A DNA stretch of 33,888 nucleotides from an uncultured Selenomonas sp. (GTDB taxonomy: Bacteria; Bacillota; Negativicutes; Selenomonadales; Selenomonadaceae), in NCBI GenBank assembly GCA_947167105.1, contig CAMVGU010000032.1, forward strand, positions 1-33,888. The letters are read 5' to 3'. Position numbers and translations under genes: made by a program. The notes beneath the pieces were generated by a model. The model worked only from the letters and a program-made list of their open reading frames with translations. It was not told the DNA's origin and ran no database searches. Within the stretch, counting starts at the first letter, position 1; every line of letters starts with the position of its first letter. Below are positions 14,684-24,235 of the stretch, piece by piece.

Positions 14684-16044
14684 GCCTTATCCTCCAAAAT
14701 CATTTTCACTGCAGACAGAACATCATCAGCCACAGCCTTGGGGGACGGCGCTACCGCCTTTCCCGCCTCATACTCGCCTGTCCTGACCAGAATTGTCTTG
14801 ACGCCTGCCCTATTCCCACATTCAATGTCTCTGATGCTGTCACCTATAAGCCATGAAGCAGAAAGGTCGATATTCCACCTTTCTGCCAGAGCTTCCAGCA
14901 TGCCTGTCCCTGGCTTGCGGCATGAGCAGTCAATCTTATACAGAGGATTTTCCCCCGCATAACCCTTATCCGGGTGATGCGGGCAAAAAGCAATGTCGTC
15001 AAGATATGCGCCCTCTTTCCCCAACAGGACACCTAATTTTCTGTTTATGGCCTGCACATCCTCGACAGAACACATCCCTCTTGCCACCACAGGCTGATTG
15101 CTGACTACCATACCCAAATACTCAGAAGCATTGACCCTTGCCACCGCCTCTGCTGCGCCTGGCAGCAATTCCAGCATTTCCGGCCTGTCAATCAGCCCTC
15201 TGTATATATTGAGGGTGCCATCACGGTCAAAGAAAATTGCCCGCTGAGGATTGCCGAGATTTCTTTTCTCCCAAATACCAGCTCTGAGCTCTGCTTCAGA
15301 TCGCCTGAACCGTTCGGGTGTGCCAGCGTCTTTTACATATTCCGTCGTGCGATAAGCAAAGAGTCGCCCTGCAGAAATGTAGGGAAGCAGTATTTCCCTC
15401 TCCAGGTCAAGTGGCCTGACCTCCGACAGCGTTTCTATAATCTCCGGTTCCAAAATATATAGCCCTGCATTCACGCAGTTATCGTATAAATAATCTCTGA
15501 CATTGGTTTTCGAATCAAAACAAATTACCCTGCCCCCTTGGCTTTCAAGCACAGGCCCTGTGATTTCTGCAGCCTCAGAACATATTTCTACCAGATCAGA
15601 ATCATGCGGATGTCCATTAGGATGAACCAGCAAAGTGGCCACGCCGCCACATTTTTCATGAAAAGTGGCAAAACGCCTAACATCGATGTCAAACATTACA
15701 TCACCCAAAGTCAGCAAGACATGCCTTGCATCGCCCAGCATTTTCTTCAGGTAAAAAAGCGCCCCACCGGAACCAAGCGGTTTATTTTCTCTGATATAGC
15801 GAATGCGAACCCCAAGGCTCTCACCATTGCCAAGAGTTTCCTCTATCTGCTCTCCCAAATGTCCTGTTATGATGACAAAATCTGCAATGCCGTATTTATG
15901 CAGATTTTCGATCTGCCATTCCAGCATGGATTTTTCACCGAGTCGCAACAGAGGCTTAGGGATAAGATCCTTTGTCAGATCCTTCATGCGGGTTCCCTTG
16001 CCGCCTGCCTGCAAAACTGCCAAATAATCATGCAAACCAATCAT
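14680..16044 (-). CDS. fusion of heptose-1-phosphate guanylyltransferase (HddC) and heptose-1,7-bisphosphate phosphatase (GmhB)
   Basis: A 454-aa bifunctional enzyme. Residues 1-255 are a sugar-phosphate nucleotidyltransferase with LQAGGKGTRM (11-20), IPKPLL, GSGGAL and LTLGDVMFDID. Residues 265-454 are a HAD phosphatase with FDRDGT (272-277), SNQP (around 315) and GDSIRDIECG (around 401). It has a GmhB-type zinc site C354-x-H356 ... C373-x-C375. Together these remove the 7-phosphate of heptose 1,7-bisphosphate and then form GDP-heptose. The start is ATG 16044, preceded by AGGAG; an in-frame TTG at 16071 would include that site. It overlaps gmhA by four bases. Confidence 0.9.
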   Translation of the reverse strand: MIGLHDYLAVLQAGGKGTRMKDLTKDLIPKPLLRLGEKSMLEWQIENLHKYGIADFVIITGHLGEQIEETLGNGESLGVRIRYIRENKPLGSGGALFYLKKMLGDARHVLLTLGDVMFDIDVRRFATFHEKCGGVATLLVHPNGHPHDSDLVEICSEAAEITGPVLESQGGRVICFDSKTNVRDYLYDNCVNAGLYILEPEIIETLSEVRPLDLEREILLPYISAGRLFAYRTTEYVKDAGTPERFRRSEAELRAGIWEKRNLGNPQRAIFFDRDGTLNIYRGLIDRPEMLELLPGAAEAVARVNASEYLGMVVSNQPVVARGMCSVEDVQAINRKLGVLLGKEGAYLDDIAFCPHHPDKGYAGENPLYKIDCSCRKPGTGMLEALAERWNIDLSASWLIGDSIRDIECGNRAGVKTILVRTGEYEAGKAVAPSPKAVADDVLSAVKMILEDKA

Positions 16045-16088
16045 GTTGTTATCATCTCCTCTTGCAACCAAGCAGGCAAAGAATTACC

Positions 16089-16937
16089 TCATACTCTGGC
16101 ACACACGCTAAGAGTATCCCCAATAGGCACAAATCTTAATCCATACTCATTCGCATATTCATCAACAGCTTCTCTAGCCCCCGTAAATGCAGTGGAATAA
16201 TAATCGTGCACCAAAACTATCCCACCAGTCACCATGCGTGGAACGAACCATTTTAGGCCGGCTAATATTGGGGCATAAAGGTCTGCGTCAATATTTACAA
16301 AAGCAAATCTCTCGTCTTCCAAACCTTGCGCCGTATCAGGGAAGAAACCTGGTCTGACTATGCACTTATCTCTGTAAGGCATTCTGCCAAGCACATACTC
16401 CGGTGACGTATCTGAAAAATATCCGACTTGATCTTTTTCACTGAAGCCACTGGCTTGTTCTATTCTGTTATCTTTTTCATCAAAGCCGCCAAAGGTATCA
16501 AAAAGATATAGTTTTCGATCTGGGAATACCCTATTTATCTCCTTGGCAAAGTTCCCCTTATATACTCCCAGCTCCGCTACATTACCCTCATTTACACCTC
16601 CAGCTTTTAGCATTTCACAAGCATTTTCCAAGAATGCTATTCTTGCTTTTGTGGGCAAGGAGACATACTTATCGACTATTTTATATTCCGGGATGTGCAT
16701 CTCATTGAGTCTTTTCATAACCTCTTCATAAAATGTAAGTACCCCAACATAAATATAGTCATAATCAAAATTTAATAATTCTTCTGGTGGATAAATTTTT
16801 ATACCTGAGTTGTCACCTCCCCATTTTTCAGAATCTTCATCCAAGTAAGCTATGACATTCACTTCATCTTTTATGGAATCATATATTCTCTTGCCAGTAT
16901 TTGTGGAACCATATATAACAACTTTTTTCATATTCAT
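16089..16937 (-). CDS. TylF/MycF-type O-methyltransferase with an N-terminal Rossmann-like module
   Basis: A 282-aa protein. Residues about 1-95 form a small Rossmann-like module (VVIYGSTNTGKRIYDSI, AYLDEDSEKWG, YIYVGVLTFYEEV). Residues about 100-282 are a TylF/MycF-family SAM methyltransferase with NVAELGVYKGNFA, FDTFGGFDEKD and the metal-binding-type NIDADLY...VHDYY region. TylF-type enzymes methylate sugar hydroxyls. Between the epimerase and the HddC-GmhB genes, the probable target is a nucleotide-bound or glycan-bound heptose. It begins one base after the epimerase stop. The N-terminal module resembles modules on the glycosyltransferases further right. Confidence 0.82.
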   Translation of the reverse strand: MNMKKVVIYGSTNTGKRIYDSIKDEVNVIAYLDEDSEKWGGDNSGIKIYPPEELLNFDYDYIYVGVLTFYEEVMKRLNEMHIPEYKIVDKYVSLPTKARIAFLENACEMLKAGGVNEGNVAELGVYKGNFAKEINRVFPDRKLYLFDTFGGFDEKDNRIEQASGFSEKDQVGYFSDTSPEYVLGRMPYRDKCIVRPGFFPDTAQGLEDERFAFVNIDADLYAPILAGLKWFVPRMVTGGIVLVHDYYSTAFTGAREAVDEYANEYGLRFVPIGDTLSVCARV

Positions 16938-16938
16938 T

Positions 16939-17877
16939 TTATCCCTTCAGATATTCCCTAACTGTACGTCTTACTGCCTCATCAGAATCAAGTTTCGCAC
17001 ACCATCCAGCTTTATGTATCTTAGATAGATCATACTGGAATTTAGGCACATCTCCCTTCCAGCCACCTTCGCCTCCAGTGTATTTGAACCTGACATCTTT
17101 CAGTCCCATTTCTTCTACTATTATTTCCGCAATGCGAGTTACTTGCGTGGCACCTTCCACGCCAAGATTATAAAGGGTCACACCTTGAGGCACATTCATG
17201 AATATGATAATAGCTTCAACCAAATCAGATACGTAAATATATGGTTTTGTTTGTTTTCCGTCACCTAATATAGTGAGTTCCTGCGGATTATCTCTGAGGC
17301 GATGTACAAAATCATATATTACCCCATGCGTCAGATGCGGACCAATGACATTAGGAAACCTAAAAATCAAAGAATGCATATCATTCATATAACTGAACGC
17401 ACTGATAAGGGCTTCGCTTCCTAATTTTGCTGCACCATAATAAGATATAGGTTCCAAATTTGGTGTCATTTCATTCAAAACGACATCACGCTTATCTCCA
17501 TACACAGCAGATGTTGAGGCAAAGAAAAGTTTCTTCACCCCACACTCCCTCATGCATGACAGGACCTGGTAAGTCGTCGTATAGGTACGCATATATTCAA
17601 CTTCTGGATTTTTCGCACTGGCTTGTATGTCAGAATTTGCGGCTAAGTGGAATACATGCTCTGGTTTAGCTTCTTTAAAAATAGAAAGCAATTCATTTCT
17701 ATTAGACGCATCTATTTTATGAAGATAAAAATCCTCATTTTGCATAATTCCAGTAATATTTTCCTTCTTTCCTAAAGAAAAATCATCTACACAATGGACT
17801 TCATCACCGTTAGCCAAAAGCGAACGACACAAATGGCTGCCTATGAAGCCAGCACCACCTATCACCATAGATATCAT
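16939..17877 (-). CDS. NAD-dependent sugar epimerase/dehydratase (extended SDR)
   Basis: A 312-aa extended short-chain dehydrogenase acting on nucleotide sugars. The NAD motif is GGAGFIGSH (7-15), HLAANSD is near 77-83, and the catalytic set is S122-T-S124 and Y147-x3-K151 (SYYGAAK). Length is normal for the GalE/RmlB superfamily. Its place in the heptose unit suggests that GDP-heptose is epimerised or dehydrated, but the exact reaction cannot be read from the sequence. The start at 17877 has AAGGGG ten bases upstream; a second in-frame ATG lies three codons in. Confidence 0.85.
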   Translation of the reverse strand: MISMVIGGAGFIGSHLCRSLLANGDEVHCVDDFSLGKKENITGIMQNEDFYLHKIDASNRNELLSIFKEAKPEHVFHLAANSDIQASAKNPEVEYMRTYTTTYQVLSCMRECGVKKLFFASTSAVYGDKRDVVLNEMTPNLEPISYYGAAKLGSEALISAFSYMNDMHSLIFRFPNVIGPHLTHGVIYDFVHRLRDNPQELTILGDGKQTKPYIYVSDLVEAIIIFMNVPQGVTLYNLGVEGATQVTRIAEIIVEEMGLKDVRFKYTGGEGGWKGDVPKFQYDLSKIHKAGWCAKLDSDEAVRRTVREYLKG

Positions 17878-17941
17878 ATTATCATTGCCCCTTATTAAAT
17901 TTAATTTATCAATTTCGTTGATAAATACTTATCCAATTATT

Positions 17942-18937
17942 TCAGTCCCAATCTTTTTCTCCCACATAGATTATCTTGGTACCGCTGCCTTCCATGGAGA
18001 ATGGCAACTCAACCAACTCACTCAAAGCACTGCGCAGTCTGGCCTGCTTTTCTTCCGGGCAGTAGAACAGCAAGAAACCTCCACCGCCTGCTCCAAGCAA
18101 TTTTCCTCCCAAAGCACCATTCTTCATAGCAATCTGATAGTATTTATCTATGAAATCATTGGTAATATTCCCCGTCAGACTTCTTTTCAATTCCCAATTC
18201 GCATTCAGGATTTCCCCGAATCCATCCAAATCTCCACATGTAAGCGCTTCCCTCATGTCATAAGCCAGTTTCGTCATTTTGACAAGATTTTGGTATGCCA
18301 CGCCACTGCTTTCTGAGGCTTTCTCTCCTTGTTCTTTGAGAATATCTCCAGCAGAATGCGTAAGGCCTGTATAGAACAAAAGAAGATTATTATTAAGCTT
18401 TCTTTTTACGCTCCCCTTTATAATCACTGGCTCAACCTCAACAGAATCATCCGGCAGGAATTTAATCATCTTCAAGCCACCAACAGCAGTCCCATACTGA
18501 TCCTGCTTGCCAATCGGCTCACCAAGCTTGTCAATTTCCAGCTCACATGCTTCCCTGGCAATACGCTCCTGTGAACAATATTTGCCGCTATAGGCATATA
18601 CGGCATGTATCAACCCTACAGTATAAGCACTAGAAGAAGATAGCCCTGTTCCCGATGGTATATCTGCTGTGCTGACTATCTCAACGCCATTCATTTTATG
18701 GTCAAGCAGAATCTGCCGTGCTATAGGATGCTTTATTTTCCGCACATCATCCACTATTTCCGTCTTGTTATACTTCACCACAGTTTCACCATCGGTAAAC
18801 GTGGGATGAATTGTAACATACATATACTTATTTATAGAAGTAGAAAGCACACACCCTTCGTGCAAATGATAGAACGAAGGCAAATCGCTCCCTCCACCAG
18901 CAAAGCTTATCCTAAAAGGAGTCCGAGTAATAATCAT
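17942..18937 (-). CDS. hddA: D-glycero-alpha-D-manno-heptose-7-phosphate kinase (GHMP kinase)
   Basis: A 331-aa GHMP kinase producing heptose 1,7-bisphosphate for the GDP-heptose route. The N-terminal signature is TPFRISFAGGGSDLPSFY (6-23). The ATP motif is IPSGTGLSSSSA (93-104), and the C-terminal motif is KLLGAGGGGFLLFY (about 285-298). The ATG overlaps the last stop of the degraded ugd by four bases, with GGAGG in that remnant. With gmhA and the hddC-gmhB fusion, this completes the pathway within 5 kb. A stub of a second copy lies at 12970-13071. Confidence 0.9.
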   Translation of the reverse strand: MIITRTPFRISFAGGGSDLPSFYHLHEGCVLSTSINKYMYVTIHPTFTDGETVVKYNKTEIVDDVRKIKHPIARQILLDHKMNGVEIVSTADIPSGTGLSSSSAYTVGLIHAVYAYSGKYCSQERIAREACELEIDKLGEPIGKQDQYGTAVGGLKMIKFLPDDSVEVEPVIIKGSVKRKLNNNLLLFYTGLTHSAGDILKEQGEKASESSGVAYQNLVKMTKLAYDMREALTCGDLDGFGEILNANWELKRSLTGNITNDFIDKYYQIAMKNGALGGKLLGAGGGGFLLFYCPEEKQARLRSALSELVELPFSMEGSGTKIIYVGEKDWD

Positions 18938-19436
18938 TGTCTGCTTCCTCCTGTTAACTTATTTCTATCCGCAATCACGATTCTTCTCCCCATGGGATCA
19001 TAGGTTATACCTGCAAGTTCTGCCACTTCTATGCTATAGCAGTTTTTCCCATCCAATACGATGGCATTTTCCATATTTTCCCTAAATCCTTCCAATGGAT
19101 ATTTCTTAATCTGTTTCCAATTTGTAATCATCAAGCATAGCTGTGCTCCTCGAATCGCTCCATGCCCGCCGGCTCATAGACCCGCACTATAGCCCCTTCT
19201 TCCAGTAAAATATGACTGATTTTCAAGGCTAGGAAATCGTTGGAAACGTACTTAATCATCTCCGCACTGCGACGATTGGTAATCAGCTTCAGCATAGCAA
19301 AATCCTTGTAACGTTCCGTGAGCTTTGTCCTGTCATAGTCATCTTCCGCGCCTATGACAATGCGCGAGGCATGGAGAATATCATATCGCGACTGACAAAC
19401 CAACACAACCAATACCTGCTACTGCAAAACCCGCAT
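18934..19436 (-). pseudogene. degraded UDP-glucose 6-dehydrogenase gene
   Basis: Three pieces of a Ugd-like protein remain in order on the minus strand. First comes the N-terminal NAD motif (AVAGIGCVGLSVA, about 19390-19434), in a different frame from the rest. Second is a central part (YDILHASRIVIG, then SAEMIKYVSNDFLALKIS) joined to LLEEGAIVRVYEPAGME, in an ORF at 19131-19412. Third is the C-terminus (NWKQIKKYPLEGF, then VLDGKNCYSIEVAELAGITYDPMGR) in an ORF at 18934-19134. Deletions removed most of the NAD domain and the catalytic cysteine region. The final TGA still overlaps the hddA ATG, a relic of operon coupling. The 192 bases from 19437 to 19628 hold no gene I recognise. Confidence 0.87.
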
Positions 19437-19628
19437 AAAAGCTACTCGCCCCCCTCATTTGACACTTGATTCGCAGTTTATCTTACACCGCGGACATCAC
19501 AAGACGTAACACATTCGCCGCCCTACTAAGGAGCGGTTATTTCACCCTCACACCCATAAACCATAATATAATCCTCTTAACTGAAAAGCCGTCTGCGCTC
19601 TGCCCCGGAGGTTACTCTCTGATTTCGG

Positions 19629-22600
19629 CTATTCTCCATAGAATCTCACTAACCTTACTTCTGCCATCTCCTCCTTGTTTTCCTTAATCTCACGCCAACG
19701 CTGTATGGCCTTGCTCTGTTTACTACCTTGTGAACGTATATCTATGGCAGCTGCCGTAAGGCAAGCATAATGTCGCATAATAATCTTCTTGCGGGCAATA
19801 GTTTCGCTATCCTCATGCTTTACCAAAGTATCATCAGCCAGCCTCAACAAACTGCGTTCCAGTCTTGAATGCATCTTTGCAGACAAACTGAAGTTGCTGT
19901 AAAGCACAGAAGACCAAAAACGGAGAGCTGATACATTTGTACCGCTCCTGTCCCTTCCCAGAATATCCAAAGAAATTGACAATCCATTCTGCAACGGCAC
20001 AGAGAGTTCTTTCAGCCAAGCAGCTTCTCCCTTTGCGGCTAGCATGATGAACAAGCCAAAATCCTCAAGATTAGAGCTGTCCTCCATCAACTTATCCCTT
20101 GACACCTGACTCAAACACAAGCCACTGTCCGGACAACCGCCCAAACTGCATATTGCCTGCCAAAGCATCAGCAATGCATAGCGCTCCCCCACACTGTGAT
20201 GCACTTGCAAAATGAATTCCTTAATCTGTGACTTGGTCTCTTCGTCTGCATACGCCTCCTTACCAAGTAAAAGCTTCAATAAAACAAGCTCGGCCAAAGT
20301 AATCATATAATTGCACGATTTGCCTACTTGTTCACTGCCAAGTGGAAATATATCTGTGTTTTTAACTTTCTGCAATACAGTGCGCATATCACTGAACAAA
20401 TCAGCAAGTTTTACTTCTGTCAAATCCAGATGCTGCCAAACAGAAATCAAACACCAAACTTTGGTCTGATCTGAAGTAGACAAAGTGCCTTTCATCATAT
20501 TCTGTATGCTTTTACGCGCTTGCGAGTAAATCTTGCCGGCATAGCGCCTTTTATCAGCTTTGTCATGACTCAGGCAGGCTGCAAGTCGTAGATAGTCGGA
20601 ATTCCGGCCGAAAAAGTTTTCCAAAGCCTCAAAGAAGAAATGTTCATCCTGCTCCTCCAACTCCGTCAGCTGTGCTAATGCAGAAAATCTAGCCATGGCT
20701 TTCCTGGTCATTTCATCCCTGTCGCTATCTGCATATCCTTCAAGGATAGACCTGACCTCTCCCACCAGTTTTCCATATTGTCCCTTGCTGAGATGATATT
20801 TGCTCTCCGATACCTTGAGTAATGTCAATGGATCCTGATATTCCCTGAAAAGCGGTCCAATGCTCATGGGAAAATCAAGTATACTGCCGTAAATTTTATT
20901 CTGCTCTGCCACCGTCATGCAGCTGAGCAGACCACTGCACATATCTGCAGCCCCCTGAAAGCTGCTCAGCAAACCTTGTGCTTTGATCTGGCAAAGAATC
21001 TCCCACCCTGAACGCAAACTCTCGGCACTGGCTTTGTAGCACATCCGTCCAATCAATGCCGACAACACCTTGGCTGCCTGGCCTGCATAATCATCTTGAT
21101 AAACCGCGTCTTTCTTGAGGCAGGGCAACAGGCACTTTACCATCTGCAGAAGCTGATGCATAAAGGCATCAACTTCATCCGACTGCATTTCCTGCAGTTC
21201 ATTCCTGCCCAGCAAGGCATCCAATGATTTAGGCTCCCCCATCAAGAGCAGACGCTGCAGGCACCAGCGAGGATACATATCGCGCAACAAATGCAGCGAA
21301 AGCTCAAAATCATCTTTTTGCATCAGTACGCAGGAACAGTGTCGTGGCATCGCCCCCGTGCGCTCTTGGAATCTCCAATACGCTGCAGCAGCATATTCCG
21401 GATATGTGCTCCGTCCCATATGCCAGGTTAGGAATTGTGTCAAATTAAAATTGTATCCTTCACTGACCTGTAGCGGCTCATTCTCCCGCATGGCCAATCT
21501 ATATGTCTGTTCCTCAAGCGTATAATCAAAAACAGGCTGTCCAGTCCAGGGTGTGGGCCTGCTTCGTTTTAAGCCATCAATGGCTGCATTGGGCAATCCG
21601 TCAACCACATGCAGCAAACGCAATGCGGAACGTTCCAGCGATGCATATCTGGCATTAATTCCCTCCTTATTGATATGCCTCCAAACAACCTTAAGGCAAC
21701 CATATAGAAGTTGTCTGGCCACATCATTGCATCCTGCTTCCATGAGAATCGAGGCCTTGATCATAGGCCAATAACAATCCTCCGCCTGCGTGTGCCATGC
21801 ACGCAGTTGCTCAGCCAAACTCGCCTGCAGTACCAATATCCCCTCCGCAGACCGGCATGTACTCGACACAATGAGAGCCACATGACAGCGGCAGCACTCT
21901 GCCTGTACAAACTGTTTCTCAGCCTCAGGCAAAATTTCAAACCTGATGCTTTTCAGGCAGGAACAAAATCGCGCCATGTTGCCTCGCTCACGAAAAGCTC
22001 TGAGCAACTGCACATAAACTGTCTGACCCTGCCTATATGCTTCAGCAACAGCTTTTTGACTGCTGTCAGCATCACTCCATGCAGTCTGCCAATCAACTTT
22101 TGCAAGATAGAGGTACACCTGCTCTGCTAAATCAAATCCGTTGCAATCGTCATTCTCGCCATACACCAAGGATTGACTGGCATAAACTCCCAGCGGCATG
22201 TCCATGACATCATAATATCGAACCAAAAGGTAAAGCCTCCTGATCATTTCAGCAGATTTCGCTGTATCAGATATCAGTCCGTCAACCGCTTCCAACTCAT
22301 GTTTCAGAACACGGAGCATTTTCATCCCGAAATCATGCAGGAAATCAGGCTCCAAACGCTTGCGTACATCATATGGCATATAAGCCCAGCCAGGATTCTG
22401 CTCCAACCATGCAGCTGTGCCATCATCAAGCAATGACTTCCTCGATGTTTGTTGCCAGTTCCCCCTTTCATTGCGTAAGTCTACCTCAATATGATTGATA
22501 CAATACTCAACGATTTCCCTGGCTGACGGTTTCCCTAGTTCGGCCAGCAAAAGTTGCGGCAGTGTGATTGCCTCTGCAGCCTCATTCCCCACTGCAGACT

Positions 22601-23582
22601 CTGCCGTCCGTTCTCCATCTGCATGTTCAAGACTTACCTGCGCATCCGGCCATTTCAGGCTTGTTACCGCCAAAGTGCCGGCAGAAGCATTTGACGTGCT
22701 CCTACCTGAAGGTACAGAGGGAAGCACCTTCGTCACCTGGCCACTAACATTATCAGTACGGAGGACTGCTTGCTCCTGCCATGACCAGTAAAGCCCCCTC
22801 ATATCCACCGGAATGATATTTCTCTGCGACAGCAGACGCATATCAGTATCACTTGGAGGATTTACACACAGCATATACATCTTATGTTGCAGGCTGGCAC
22901 CAAGATTATCCCTGACCCAGCCTATCCACTGCAGAAAGTTTGGATCATCACAGGAATAGCCAATCATCACGAAAACATTCTCCAGCATAGCCTGCTGCAC
23001 AGTATTGATAAAAGCAGCGTATTTTCTTGGATATTCCCGATAATCCTCCTCGGTAATAATATACGGACGAACGGAAGGAAATGAGCCATGGAGCTTGATC
23101 AAGCGATGCCTTCCGTGGCCGACAGGCAAATCTGCCTGGGTCAGCACCAGATCATAGGGACGGCACTTGCCCTCGCTCACGCAGACTTCTATGGCGCGTT
23201 CCAACAAGGTGTCATAGTTTGTCGTGAAAATATCCTTCCAAGGCAACGACACGAACAGTTCGTGGGCTTCTCCCGGCGAAAAATCTTCATCCGGCAGGCC
23301 CTCACGCAACATCCCGTCCAAAACCTGCCTGCCAAAGACAGCCTCTACCTGCTGAGCCAATTTCAGTACTTCAATATAGTGATCATCCTTGCCCGGCAAG
23401 TGCCCATATATTTTTTCGTAAAAGCGGGAAGCCAGGCCATCCCACAAAAGCATCCTTGCATCCGGGCGCCCCGTGAGATCCGCATTCAGCGAAAATCCCG
23501 AGCCAACCATAGCCACAGCTCTCCCGGCACGCAAAGCATTGATGATTTGCTGCATGTATTTTTCTGAATCTGCCTGCTCCAC
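19629..23582 (-). CDS. giant SIR2-domain protein with long helical C-terminus (probable anti-phage NADase)
   Basis: A 1317-aa protein. Residues about 10-265 form a SIR2-like domain: VGSGFS (26-31) binds NAD, TTNYD (120-124) carries the conserved N122, KLHGS (163-167) carries H165, and GYSCDDPNF (208-216) is the defence-type SIR2 signature. N122 and H165 correspond to residues needed for NAD+ cleavage in defence sirtuins. The remaining roughly 1050 residues look helical with no enzyme motif, like the sensor solenoids of DSR1/DSR2-type proteins that deplete NAD+ on phage infection. The start is GTG 23582 with GGAGGT eight bases upstream. It stands alone between a decayed ugd and an IS66-like remnant. 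The defence role is inferred from architecture. Confidence 0.82.
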   Translation of the reverse strand: MEQADSEKYMQQIINALRAGRAVAMVGSGFSLNADLTGRPDARMLLWDGLASRFYEKIYGHLPGKDDHYIEVLKLAQQVEAVFGRQVLDGMLREGLPDEDFSPGEAHELFVSLPWKDIFTTNYDTLLERAIEVCVSEGKCRPYDLVLTQADLPVGHGRHRLIKLHGSFPSVRPYIITEEDYREYPRKYAAFINTVQQAMLENVFVMIGYSCDDPNFLQWIGWVRDNLGASLQHKMYMLCVNPPSDTDMRLLSQRNIIPVDMRGLYWSWQEQAVLRTDNVSGQVTKVLPSVPSGRSTSNASAGTLAVTSLKWPDAQVSLEHADGERTAESAVGNEAAEAITLPQLLLAELGKPSAREIVEYCINHIEVDLRNERGNWQQTSRKSLLDDGTAAWLEQNPGWAYMPYDVRKRLEPDFLHDFGMKMLRVLKHELEAVDGLISDTAKSAEMIRRLYLLVRYYDVMDMPLGVYASQSLVYGENDDCNGFDLAEQVYLYLAKVDWQTAWSDADSSQKAVAEAYRQGQTVYVQLLRAFRERGNMARFCSCLKSIRFEILPEAEKQFVQAECCRCHVALIVSSTCRSAEGILVLQASLAEQLRAWHTQAEDCYWPMIKASILMEAGCNDVARQLLYGCLKVVWRHINKEGINARYASLERSALRLLHVVDGLPNAAIDGLKRSRPTPWTGQPVFDYTLEEQTYRLAMRENEPLQVSEGYNFNLTQFLTWHMGRSTYPEYAAAAYWRFQERTGAMPRHCSCVLMQKDDFELSLHLLRDMYPRWCLQRLLLMGEPKSLDALLGRNELQEMQSDEVDAFMHQLLQMVKCLLPCLKKDAVYQDDYAGQAAKVLSALIGRMCYKASAESLRSGWEILCQIKAQGLLSSFQGAADMCSGLLSCMTVAEQNKIYGSILDFPMSIGPLFREYQDPLTLLKVSESKYHLSKGQYGKLVGEVRSILEGYADSDRDEMTRKAMARFSALAQLTELEEQDEHFFFEALENFFGRNSDYLRLAACLSHDKADKRRYAGKIYSQARKSIQNMMKGTLSTSDQTKVWCLISVWQHLDLTEVKLADLFSDMRTVLQKVKNTDIFPLGSEQVGKSCNYMITLAELVLLKLLLGKEAYADEETKSQIKEFILQVHHSVGERYALLMLWQAICSLGGCPDSGLCLSQVSRDKLMEDSSNLEDFGLFIMLAAKGEAAWLKELSVPLQNGLSISLDILGRDRSGTNVSALRFWSSVLYSNFSLSAKMHSRLERSLLRLADDTLVKHEDSETIARKKIIMRHYACLTAAAIDIRSQGSKQSKAIQRWREIKENKEEMAEVRLVRFYGE

Positions 23583-24235
23583 GATAATTCACCTCCATCG
23601 GTATAGAAACCACTATTTCACGACCTTCAGGCCTTTCTGCACAGCATCACCACACCATCGGGTATGAAGCCCAGCCATGCCGCCGTCTCCGGCTACAGGA
23701 GCGTTGCCGGGGAGCAGACCTTGACCGTAAGCCCGTAAGGAGGCTCATTATGAACACCGCTGAGTCCACACTTACCATTCCAGCCTTCTGCCGGCAACAC
23801 GATCTGAGTGCTCATGCCTACTACTATTGGCATGTAAATTCGCAAGGAATTGTTGCAAGAACAGGTAGCACCTGCTAATCAAAAGAAAAATAATCCTACG
23901 CCGAACCATCGGGAACAGGCTTCCACAATTATGCCGCCTGCAGACAGACCAATGGATATAGTACCTTGAAACAAGTATTTCTACATAGTGATTAGCTTTC
24001 AATGCATCACATCAATTAAACACATCAAACTGTAGCTTTTTTTCTGACGAATAAAAGGTTAGTGAGCAAAACCTCAATCGCTCTGATACTTAAAAGGTGG
24101 TATACGCTTAGGAGCCACTACTGATGGACGATCACGATGTAAGTTTGGCAGCAGTACATGCAACAGCACATCAGCTGCTATCCTATATCCGTTTGACGGA
24201 AATCCAACTTTCATCCTTCCGGAATACAGTACATC
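23583..24235. other. 653-base stretch with mobile-element debris
   Basis: No intact gene. It contains a short IS66 tnpA-like ORF at 23750-23878 preceded by GTAAGCCCGTAAGGAGG. A short plus-strand ORF (MDDHDVSLAAVHATAHQLL..., start near 24123, preceded by TTAGGAG) runs into the end of the next gene and is not recognised. No clear promoter for the SIR2 gene or terminator for the glycosyltransferases was seen. Confidence 0.55.
23750..23878 (+). pseudogene. IS66-type tnpA-like remnant
   Basis: A 42-aa ORF with a strong AAGGAGG upstream. The stretch IPAFCRQHDLSAHAYYYW (10-27) has the helix-turn-helix look of IS66 accessory protein TnpA (FCRxHxLS...FYxW). It ends early at a TAA, and no tnpB or tnpC follows. 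The GTAAGCCCG just upstream resembles the GTAAGC start of IS66-family ends. It is probably a decayed element end. Confidence 0.55.
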
